From Prostheceraeus crozeri (Eukaryota > Platyhelminthes > Polycladida > Euryleptidae), in assembly GCA_907163375.1 (NCBI GenBank), contig CAJQUW010015417.1:27313-91312 (forward strand): DNA of 64,000 nucleotides. Reading direction: 5' to 3'. Position numbers and translations under genes: made by a program. Below are positions 33,929-43,345 of the stretch, one piece after another (the stretch's first letter is position 1; every line of letters begins with the position of its first letter). The notes under the pieces were generated by a model. That model worked only from the letters and a program-made list of their open reading frames with translations. It searched no databases and was not told the DNA's origin.

Positions 33929-34781
33929 TATAGGTTTTCCGACATTAATGTAGAAATAAGCAGATCAAATGTAGACATATGCAGTATGAAATGTGGAAGC
34001 ATAGAAATGGATGTGATCAAATGTAGAAATATGCAGATCAAATGTAGCTGTCCATCAATAAATTGTACAGATTAATCATCAATCACTATAGAGACGATCA
34101 TTTAGGATGATGATGACAGATTTGAGTGTCATTCATGTACCTTTCATAATTATTTACCCGTCATATCATTTCATATGGCTTCTCTAATGTAGCTCATGCA
34201 TCGTGCTACCCATGTCGAGAATTGAAAAGATAAAACAAATTGATGCAATTTGATGCAAACATTATTTAAGCTGAAATATGCCACAACTCCTCTGTTGCCA
34301 TTTGTGGGCAATGGACCATAACATAAGGGGTTGTGGAAGTAGGAGTCCAAACCAAGGGAAATCAAGTCTTCGATGTCATTCAGTGTACGGCAGTGGAGAT
34401 CATCGAAGACATGAAGAGCTCACATTGGAACAAATAAAGTTTGAGCTATGATTGCGCGAACCCCATCAATCTCACATCTCCATTTTCTGATTGTGCAGTT
34501 TTCTTGTGACAGGTGTGGCTATTTGGGGCGTGTGATAACTCACCGGATTTGATTTTCACGCTTTTGACTAATGTGATGATCTGTAATGGGGCTGAAATCG
34601 TCTTGAAAGCGACGAAGCAACGAAGGCAATGAGAGAAAGCGCTCCAGACTAGTTGCTCAAAATTGAAGTAGCCCTCTCGCTGTATTTTGAGATCTTGAAG
34701 GAGACTCAACGCTAGCCATAGAATGAGCTGGAGCATTTTCAAAACTATAGGTTTTCCGACATTAATGTCGGAAAACCTATA
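33929..34781. mobile_element. Possible inverted-repeat element ending in a perfect palindrome
   Basis: The 22-bp block TATAGGTTTTCCGACATTAA(TG) occurs at 33929 and again at 34746, and in inverse form ending at 34781. The right end is therefore a perfect 36-bp palindrome (34746-34781), and the outer copies form terminal inverted repeats of an about 853-bp unit. TA at each end would fit a TA-inserting family, but TA is common here. No coding signal. Confidence 0.5.
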
Positions 34782-34844
34782 TTTTCCTGATTGAAATTAT
34801 TAACCTGGGTCAGACTTCTATGGAAAAAGTCATGCATTATAACA

Positions 34845-34946
34845 GATAATGCATTGATTTCTTCGGTCATTATTTGACATAATAACCGCGAGCCTTCGGC
34901 TCTCGGTGATGATAGAAAATAATGACCTCAAATCTATGCATTATCT
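34845..34946. repeat. 102-bp imperfect hairpin with GC-rich tip
   Basis: Arms GATAATGCATTGATTTCTTC and the complement of GATAGAAAATAATGACC...GCATTATC pair over about 30 bases. The centre is CGAGCCTTCGGCTCTCG, a tight stem-loop. A miniature inverted-repeat element is the simplest reading. Confidence 0.5.
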
Positions 34947-35007
34947 ATTACATAAAGGCGCAGAGAATGTTAAGAAGTTAGCGCCAACGCAAACAAGCAA
35001 TATAACA

Positions 35008-35103
35008 TTAACATGGATTTTTGAGGGCAACAATGTAGGACATTTGAGGGCCTACATTGTCCTACAAATGTCCTGCATTGTTGCCCGAAAAAATCCATGT
35101 TAA
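35008..35103. repeat. 96-bp near-perfect hairpin
   Basis: Left arm TTAACATGGATTTTTGAGGG and onward pairs with the complement ending in CCATGTTAA over about 40 bases, with a short G-C loop around GGGCC. Inner blocks CAACAATGTAGGACATTTG and CAAATGTCCTGCATTGTTG pair with a single mismatch. It may be a MITE or a transcribed hairpin. Confidence 0.55.
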
Positions 35104-35246
35104 TACTATTGTGCGTAATTGAAATGAACTGGTCAGATTCATTCAAAGATACAGATATCATCATTAAAATACTAAAACGATAGGACTTTCGTAAGTGACA
35201 GAAATAAAGCGTAGCTGTATTAAAGAAATTCACCGCAAGCATTAGC

Positions 35247-35578
35247 TTTAAGTATAATAATCATTGATGAGCAAAATAGAAAATTGCACAGTGTATTGAA
35301 ATGCCAATGCAAAATGAAGATTAGACCTCATCCGCTGCATTCATTCAAACACCAACTATCTGACAGTCTCATTGATTTTGGTAACATAGTATCACAGGAA
35401 TATTTCCGAAAAGAATATATATTTGAAATTTTTTTATCAGGCAAGAGAATTTTCTTCATCAATCCACCGGAAACGAAAATACCAACAAGAAACGCGTAAT
35501 TAATTACTTTCACCTTTCAGTAATTATGAAAGCACTCCACACCATTCATGAAAAAAGGTCACATACAAACAGCATCAT
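35247..35578 (+). repeat. Duplicated ~332-bp unit, copy A
   Basis: About 85% identical by eye to 35758-36089, offset about 511 bases. Strong blocks: CAACTATCTGACAGTCT, TTTGAAATTTTT, TCAGGCAAGAGA, GCGTAATTAATTACTTT, GAAAGCACTCCA. An in-frame translation QLSDSLxDFxNIxSxEYxxK is kept in both copies, but changes do not concentrate at third positions, so coding is not supported. Confidence 0.65.
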
Positions 35579-35757
35579 CTGCATGCTTCAAGAAATTTTT
35601 ATTGATGATCCATGTCTACATCTATAGGGCTTACAATCAAAAGGAAGAAAGACGGCGATATGTGGACGGCTCAATATGAAAATACTAAAAACATGTATGG
35701 AGTAGGAGATAGAAATGAAACATATCTGTATTCAAAAGATGCAGAAAAAATGGATTT

Positions 35758-36089
35758 CAAGAATAATAATTGATGAGCTAAATCTAAAAGCAGACAGTGT
35801 ATTTAATTGCCAAAACAAGTTGGTGTTTAAGCATCACTCATCAACCTCATATAAACGCCAACTATCTGACAGTCTTTATGACTTTCGCAACATATTATCG
35901 CACGAATATTTAAAAAAAGAACATATGTTTGAAATTTTTACATCAGGCAAGAGAAGAGAATTTTCTTCGACAATCCAACGGAAACAAAAATACCAATTAG
36001 AAAAGCGTAATTAATTACTTTTAACTATCGGTAAACATGAAAGCACTCCATACCACTCAAAAAGGATTAACATACAGACAGCATCATAC
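35758..36089 (+). repeat. Duplicated ~332-bp unit, copy B
   Basis: Partner of copy A. It differs by a 6-base insertion and about 50 substitutions. Its right edge coincides within a few bases with the hAT insertion at 36094, whose left target duplication begins at 36086. Confidence 0.65.
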
Positions 36090-36093
36090 CGAG

Positions 36094-37306
36094 TAGTGAT
36101 GAAAATTTTCCGGAAAATTTTGAATCAAAATTTTTCATGAAAAATATTGGAAAATATTGGAAAAAATCGGAAAATTTTGGAAAATTTTGAAAGTTCTGAT
36201 TTTTTGTGATAATCCCAATGCTTTGACCGCTTCCACAGCCGAGGCAGCTATACACCAATAGAATGGGTCTACAAAACTGGTGATTTTGATCATTATTTTG
36301 AATAAAACGATTTTGAAAAATGAAGAAATTTGAATTTTTGTGATATAATTTTTACGTTTTCTATCACAGCCGAGGCATAGACACATCAATAGAATTGTTC
36401 TAAAACTCTTGATTTCATCATATCATTTCGATTAAAACAGTCGTAGCAATACGAATCCCGTCCGCGGATTTTTGAGCATTCCTTTGCCACCGTGGCTTGC
36501 GGCAATTTGTTGCCATTTTTAATATTATAACACAGACATCTTTTGGGACAACGTGAATTTTTTCCTTTACAATAGGGGTATAATTTCATGCATTGTGAAA
36601 GATCTGGAGCAAAAATAATGCAATCTATTTGGGAGTTTGTTTATGGCTTGAAAGTTAAGCTTTATTATGCAGCCGTGATTGCAATTATACAAACTGTCCA
36701 TGTGTTGATGAACATGTGAAGCACAAGCACACAGTCCAACACAGCACTATACATGAGCGACCATATATTGGAAGATAGAGACTGTAAACTCGTGAGATAT
36801 TTGGAAACTAAAGATATCTGTGATGAGTAGAAGAATATCTATATGATAGCTTCTAACTTCTGGCGTATTGTCCGATATCTTCGTGGAGGACAAACTACAC
36901 ATTCCATTTCAAGCTGGTTCAGATGGTTCAGATAGTTCCCAATCGATTTCAGATCTAAGCTTACTTAAATGAATTTCAGACTTTTCCAGATGAATTGGAG
37001 ATTCTCCAGTTGAATCTAAGATCCTTTCAAAGTTGAGTTTCTGACAGATATCTGAAATTCAATTAGAGAAATCTGAAATCCATTTAATGTCTAATATTCA
37101 GCTGGAAAGATCTGAAATAGACATGGAGGTTCCAAAAGTTAACATGCAGGGATGATGGAGAAATTTTCGGTCTTTGAATATTACATAGTCTTTTCAGACG
37201 ACTGCAACAAGTCTCCAAAACAATGGCAAAAACGTCAATCACCGAAAAAAAATTTCAAAATTTTCCATTGGAAAATTTTCTGGAAAATTTTCCATTTGCA
37301 TCACTA
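36094..37306. mobile_element. hAT transposon (non-autonomous), 1,213 bp
   Basis: Ends TAGTGATGAAAATTTTCC and (inverted) TAGTGATGCAAATGGAAAAT are related inverted repeats rich in GGAAAATTTT. A perfect 8-bp duplication ATACCGAG lies at 36086-36093 and 37307-37314. Inside is a tandem pair of about 150-bp units (both with CACAGCCGAGGCA and CAATAGAAT) and, at 36775-36895, a decayed copy of the 199-bp MITE. A cysteine-rich minus-strand open frame at 36386-36589 is not recognisable as a hAT zinc finger. Confidence 0.85.
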
Positions 37307-38198
37307 ATACCGAGCAAACGCTAACATTAAAAAAGGTGGCAAAATCAACTTGGACGGGCTTGAATATCTCAGTCCCACTTGCGTAGTTTACGCAACTTAA
37401 GTTACGTGATACATTGCTGCCTTCCTTTTTCTACATTGTACCATTGATCAATCACGCACAATACGTAAGCATGTGTATATTGTCCTCAACACTGCAGGTG
37501 ATTCCTTACATACGAGCGCACTTCGAAACAGCGCTTTAGGTTATCTAGTTATACAACAAGTTGATCAACTGAATAAAGCGGCGCACATTGATGATGAAAT
37601 GTAAAAACAAAAAATTGCAAATATTTTTTGTTCCAAAAATTTAAAAAAACACAATTTTGTAAACCCAAACTACAGGTAAGTTAATTAATTAAATACTATG
37701 CATGTGTGTCGGACTTATCGTCCTGAGGCAACTAAGTGGAAGAGGATTATGTGTATGTGTTGCATCAGAAGACTTATTGTTGAATAATGGTTGACAATAA
37801 AGTGACTGCAGAAATGTTAGGAAGCCAAATAATTATACAAGATAATATATACATGATTTTTGTAAATATTATAGAAGCATTCCCGGTGGTAAGCGAAATG
37901 CATCGTGCTTTGCTATAATTTGCGTTTTTCCTAACCAAACATGTGGCTTGCCCCATTGAGTAAGTATGTGAGGTAGAATTGTAACTCAGCATTTGTTAAA
38001 TCCCCAATACAGTTTCGATTTCATTAAATGAACATGAGTCGATGCCAGGTCGAGACCCGGCCAGCACCATCTGTGAGATATGCAGTTTTTACGCGTTTGG
38101 AGAAATGTAGGCGAATTTGACTGATGATGATAGCAATACAGAATAAGGAATAGTATTCCACAAATCCTCCGTGTCACGTCAATTTGGAGAGGGAATAT

Positions 38199-39024
38199 CA
38201 TAGAGCAAGGATATGCAGGTAGAATGTCGACTCAAAAATGTATCTGTATACAACAAAAAAAATTATATAAAAAGGTTCAGTTTTTTGCGGAGATCACGTT
38301 CCCGTGGTCCAAAAAATTATTTGACCAGTATTAAAAAAGTCAAAATTTTGCAAATTTATATACTACTAAGATGACATTCCTATATAAGTAGTATGAAATA
38401 AGTTGGATATCAAAAGGTGTGAGTATTTGCTAAGAAGCATCCTAACTCAGCGGAAATCAAGCTGATTATCAAGGGAATCTTATGATTCGTATTATAATGG
38501 AAGTCTTAATGAAAAAGTCGCGATATTATTCGTGCTTTCTCAGCTAAAATTTCAAGTATTTAATTTAATTTTCACCGGCATGATTTTATGATTTACTAAA
38601 TTTATATATCATTCCTTGATTCTGAAAAGTGATGTAAACCTACATCTTTCAAAGTAAATTGAAATCATTGTCTTTGGCTATGTGATTTTGGGTATGTGAG
38701 TGGCAGGTTGCCTGTGATATGATCACGCTTAAGAAAATACATTCTTGAGGTTGAGTATGAAAGTAATAGGACCCTATTGAATTGCTAATTTAAAAATATT
38801 AAAACTCCAAGGTTGTTTTGACACTGAGAATCTGCAGAATGCCATCATCCCTTCTGCATTACAATCATGATTACTCAATTCCGTGTCAATTTCTTTAAAA
38901 TTAGAAACATTTGCATATATCACATTTGATAACATTTACCAACTATATCCCGAAAGTGTGTATACATTGAGGATTTAATAAATGCGGAGTTGCCAGTGTA
39001 TCTAATATACTTACATACTCTATG
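38199..39024 (+). mobile_element. MITE family 1, copy 2 (826 bp), nested
   Basis: Full-length forward copy, ends CATAGAGCAAGGATATGCAG and ...ACTCTATG. Left target duplication GGGAATAT (38191-38198). The right one is GGC plus AATAT, separated by the inserted element at 39028-39489. This gives an 8-bp duplication with one mismatch. Confidence 0.8.
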
Positions 39025-39027
39025 GGC

Positions 39028-39489
39028 ACACTAGGTGACATGCCACGCGTGATTCACGCGCAATTACGGAACACCCCAAACAACCGTGGTTAAGGACATT
39101 CTATTCTTCTACCCGCGTACATGCGTGCTGCATGAAGAGTCAGAAATCACTTCATCTGATGCTGTTAAAACATGGGAAATGTTTATGAATACGCGCGGGC
39201 GAGCGTTTATAGTTTGCGCGTCGTCCACGGTTGTCTTCGCTGCCACTTGAACCACTAAGATGAACCGCTAAGCATGGTTCTGTCTTCACTGAGCATGAAA
39301 TTGAGGTCCTATCACATTGTTTAGCCTCTGATACATGCAGACACATGAGACGCAAAGTCTATATAACAGGACTGCCGACTATACTAACTTACAGTATATA
39401 ACAGATATTGCAGAGATATCCCGCATAGCCACGGATGTTTGGGGTCATGTGTAATTACGCGTGATTGAGCGTGGCATGTCACCTAGTGT
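39028..39489. mobile_element. CACTA-like inverted-repeat element, 462 bp
   Basis: Left ACACTAGGTGACATGCCACG pairs with right CGTGGCATGTCACCTAGTGT, and weaker pairing continues around CCAAACAACCGTGG / CCACGGATGTTTGGGG. Tips reading CACTAG recall EnSpm/CACTA transposons. It sits inside the right target duplication of MITE copy 2. Its own duplication is very short or absent. No transposase motif was seen in the interior. Confidence 0.68.
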
Positions 39490-39995
39490 AATATAGTTTG
39501 TTAAATTAGCAATTCGATATGTTACCATTATCGATTATTACGATTATTTTCTGAAGCGTGCACAAACTGCCATTGAAAGAGCAAAACATCACATTCAAAG
39601 AATCAAGCTTATCATAATTAACTTTGAAAGTTTAATGGGTCCACGTTACTATTCAGATTCAAGAAATGACACCTTACAAATCACAAAATCATGCCGCTGA
39701 AAATTGAATTAAAAGCATGACATCTCAGCACACTCGAAACACAACTTTTCCTTCAGGACTTGGAAGACTTGCGGAACTTGCATTAAAATGTTATTTATGA
39801 AATTTCCTAGATCATTAGCATAATTTCAGCCTAATTAAGATGCTTGTTAGCGAATATACATTCTTTTTGATATCCAACTTGTTTCATACTACTTATAAAG
39901 GGGCTTCATGTCGGTATTACATAAATTTTCAAAAATTTAGCCTTATAAAAACTGCTCTAATCATTTTGTGTACCACAGGAACGCATATTCATGGC

Positions 39996-41000
39996 ACAGG
40001 GTCTATTCAAACGTAGTTGTGAATGGGCCTAAAGGTAGTATTCAATGAAAAGTTGTGATACAAACTACTGTTTCTGACAAAATTTGTTTAAAGCACTATA
40101 AATCACTATAAATGGGTAATGTGCGTTATTCAACGAAAAAGAAAGCGTATATTCCGTGATTGATCAAAATGTAACAAAGTTAAAATTATGTTTGTGCGAT
40201 GTTAGGTCGTATTGTTAATGAGTTGTGATTGGGAAGAAATTCTGGTGCAAAACTCTACTGAGTTAATCTATGGCTAAAAGCAATATGATAATAATTGAAT
40301 AAAGTTAATATATAGTAAGTTCCCTCTATCGAGACGGAAATTATGTTTGAGCTATGGAAGTCATATTCAAACATCACAACAATAGGACTTTGCACCATCT
40401 CCACCCGTCTTCCGCGAATTAAAAGCCCTTTTCTCATGAATACGAAAGTGGAAAGAAGGGAGTAAAGTAGGCGAAGATATTAGGAAATGTATAAATGAAT
40501 TTGATTGAACGTCTTAGCTTCATTTATGTTTGTATTGATCTTCATGATGAGAAAATTAAACACTCAATTGCTGAGACTTCGTGTGAGTTTCTCTCTAGGG
40601 ATTTGATTTTATCTCTTTTCGAGTGCTCTTTGAATCAGAAGATCGGTCAACTTTCAACCTCTGACAATATCAGACAATTGAATAAATAAATATATATTTC
40701 CGTGACGTTGAAATCAGTTTCGAAATATAACAGGAAATGTCGCTAGATCTTCTGATGTCAAGTTTAACAAGTCTAGCACAGGACTGAAGAAGCATACATG
40801 GAGTGCAGGAAATTAGCACTAATCCATGCATGGGGAACATCGATCATAGATTCGCATTTTCATCTAGCACTTTAGCTCATGCATTGGTCATTTCTATGAG
40901 TTCAAAAACACATTTAATTACATTGTAAAACATGCAGGAAAAATGTGGAATGACGCATTACGAACGTATTAGAAGCAAACTCATCATACAAGTTATTATG
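39996..41000. other. Unassigned non-coding DNA
   Basis: AT-rich with no recognised gene or repeat. The small plus-strand open frame at 40495-40689 has no motif. Confidence 0.35.
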
Positions 41001-41050
41001 ATTTTTATCTCACCATAATGCACGAGTGCTTTCGTGGTCTCTATTCATGT

Positions 41051-41866
41051 CAGGGATGCGGAGTCGGAGTCCTATCATTTTTGCTGGAGTCGGAGTCGGA
41101 GTCCTATCAAATGATAGAACTCTGGACTCCGGCCAATAACCAGACTCGACATATAATACAAATAAATCATTTATTCTCGTGCATATAGCTGTCACTGTCT
41201 TGATATCAACTTTCTCCGCCAAACGAAAGTACAGAGACACCAGTGCATGCAAAGCTTGTAATAGTTGAGGGAATGAACCGTGATAGTGAAAAAAGGATTG
41301 TCTTTTCACTCGGTGATTTAGCAGAGAAGACAAGCCTTCCTAGCCTCGATCACACCTACTCGCCAAAGGTCACATCAGAGACAAAAATGAAATACTAGTT
41401 TCTTTGAGAACATTATCCTCTTACCCTCACGCTAATCGTGTGTGATGGGTCATCTAAAGCGCATATTAAAATCGAAAGTGTACTCATATTTTTTTGAGCA
41501 AGATGAGGATATTCCTGCCTGGTAGAGACTGGAGAAAGCCGTGTGAAGCACACATCAACAAGATGGGAAGAGCCGAGTCGTATGCACTCAACTTAAAGCG
41601 ACATTTGACAAACTTTCATCGAAAATGATTGATAATTGATACACCAATGATCCCTAAAAATAGGTTCAGGTAAGCCCATAGAGTTATTATATTATATATC
41701 CCTACTTTATGGGTAAGCCTATAATGATCTATGATGATCTATATCTGAGTCGGTTACCAGTCAATTTTTCAAAAAACTAGGCTTTATATATTGGCCACCC
41801 GGAGTCGGAGTCCTATCAACCCCCGGAGTCGGAGTCCTATCAAAATGATAGGACTCCGCATCCCTG
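41051..41866 (+). mobile_element. hAT transposon with BED-finger relic, 816 bp
   Basis: Inverted tips CAGGGATGCGGAGTC / GACTCCGCATCCCTG with a perfect 8-bp duplication ATTCATGT (41043-41050, 41867-41874). Subterminal GGAGTCGGAGTCCTATCA units occur twice at each end. On the plus strand at about 41480-41627, two frames carry pieces of a BED zinc finger: VYSYFFEQDED and SYALNLKRHLTNFHRK, as in hAT transposases. The catalytic domain is gone. Confidence 0.87.
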
Positions 41867-42403
41867 ATTCATGTGCAACGACCAAGTGAAATGAAATGCA
41901 ACAACTAGGGAAAACTGAGAACACAACGCAAAGCGGTGCTAATGAACTGTCAATCACCACGGTAACAGCAGGGTGTAGACGAACTCCTTCCGGACACAAA
42001 GACCAGGTTTGCGAAAAAAGAATGAACAAAGCTTCCAGAATACGCAACTTAACATTTTGACTGGAAGAACACAAAATCGAAAAATATGATGAAAACGTAT
42101 TACCAACAAGTGAATCACATCGAACTACGTGTCTACAGATAGATGAGGATGGATTGCGAGTTGACGACTTACATGTAAGAAGCCAACGAGATAAATGTTC
42201 TTTAATTCTAACACCAAAGTTCCTATCTGTTCGGCCGATGTAACTGCTTCCGCAGTCACAGATAAAATTATAAATAATATGTGACCTCTTCAGAAAGGGA
42301 ACCGGGTCTTTTAAAGAACGCACAGGGCCCAGTAGCATAAGTGAACACCGGTTTGCACGACGGATAAGCCTGTTTCGTAGCTATAAAAATGCGTTTACGA
42401 ATC

Positions 42404-42516
42404 AACGGTGATTGACATTTCATTAGTACCGCTTTGCGTTGTGTTCCCAGTTTTCCCTAGTTGTTGCATTTCATTTCACCTGGTCGTTGCACATGAATAG
42501 AGACCACGAAAGCGCT
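42404..42516. repeat. Inverted flank of the Penelope-like fragment, with an empty hAT site
   Basis: Reverse complement of 41875-41966 plus 41017-41050. At the place corresponding to the hAT insertion it reads CACATGAATAGAGACC, with one copy of the target sequence. It is therefore the pre-insertion state and confirms the 8-bp duplication. Confidence 0.82.
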
Positions 42517-43052
42517 CGTTCATTGCTTTCATATTACATTGTTTTGATTTTGGTGTTTTTTGTTATTGGGTATTGTTTTGGATCAATGAATTGTTGTTTT
42601 AGATTAACGGTTATATAGCACGTATTCATAATGTTGCTCTTTTCAATCGACTTGTCATACTTCATATCCATGGCACAGCAGATTTTGCTTGAATGTTTCA
42701 CTTTCATTGTCCATCTTAGTTTTTGTCATAAATGAGCAATTTGTACTCATTGCATTTTATACGATATTTTCATCGCATGCGAAGATTGTTAATAGAAGTT
42801 TCATATATTTCACTTTTTAACGAAAATTACATTACATTTTAAGCTACAATCAGAAATGTATTAAATGCTACAAACGTTTTGAGCGAGTTCAATCGAGTTC
42901 AAGTAAGGTCCGATGCAGGTAACAAAAAACGTTCATTTAGCGTTCATTTGCGATGTTAACTTGAGTGAAACGTTTGAAGCAAGCTATCACAAGACTAGTT
43001 TTAAGGCTTTTTTATGGAACGTTGACAATGAAGGTCTGTCGCAGTATACCTA
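42517..43052. other. Unassigned DNA with AACGTT(C/T)-type short repeats
   Basis: No gene. Short recurring words such as AACGTTCATTT and GAAACGTTTGAA appear from 42925 and again at 43351-43443, bracketing SINE sequence. Confidence 0.35.
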
Positions 43053-43200
43053 ATATCTAAAGAGAATGACAACTATTAAGTCAATAAAAGACACCAACAC
43101 CCTTGATTCCCCGACTGCACTCGCCCGACCCTGTAATCGAACCGAAGTCCGCGGTGGTGACGAGCTCGTGCCTTCTTCATTAGGCCACGCTGACGATTCA
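43053..43200 (-). repeat. tRNA-derived SINE
   Basis: Minus strand: A-box-like CAGCGTGGCCTAATGAAG followed by a B-box GGTTCGATTACAGGG, then GTCGGGCGAGTGCAGTCGGG and a tail ending in GTCTTTTATTGACTTAATAG. The tail matches the copy entering at 63920. Arms are too degenerate for a functional tRNA. Confidence 0.7.
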
Positions 43201-43296
43201 AAAGGAATGCCAGTGAAGGCAGAAGTTATCTTCAAGTGATATCGACAGCTTATTCTCGTATTATTATTGACAGAACACTACCAGCATTCATGTTGT

Positions 43297-43345
43297 TTCC
43301 ACGACCGCACTCGCCCGACCTAGGAATCGAAACGAAGTCCGCGGT
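43297..43345 (-). repeat. SINE fragment (B-box part)
   Basis: A second partial copy with CCGCACTCGCCCGACC and GGAATCGAAACGAAGTCCGCGG, about 90% like the same part of the SINE at 43053-43200. Both ends are truncated. Confidence 0.6.

Larger units (their letters stand above)
37954..39995 (-). mobile_element. MITE family 1, reverse copy, split by copy 2
   Basis: The reverse copy starts CATTGAGTAAGTATGTGAGG (37954-) and runs to 38198, then resumes after copy 2 at about 39495 (TTTGTTAAATTAGCAATTCG) and fades at about 39995 after CCACAGGAACG. The alignment with the reverse complement of copy 3 is continuous across the gap, which shows that copy 2 inserted into this older copy. Confidence 0.78.
41000..42520 (-). 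mobile_element. Penelope-like fragment with inverted flanks
   Basis: The minus-strand frame 41990-42338 encodes a GIY-YIG endonuclease end: YNFICDCGSSYIGRTDRNFG, RIKEHLSRWL, SSICRHVVRCDS, RILEALFI, as in the C-terminus of Penelope-like retroelements. The reverse transcriptase part is not present. The sequence downstream of the endonuclease (41966 to 41017, interrupted by a hAT) is repeated in inverted orientation upstream (42404-42516), the kind of flank rearrangement known for this family. The fragment is truncated and inactive. Confidence 0.75.

Noticed and set aside
38045-38075. GGTCGAGACCC, a B-box-like word
   Set aside because: The word is palindromic, and no A-box or tRNA arms are at the right distance; it lies in the reverse MITE copy.
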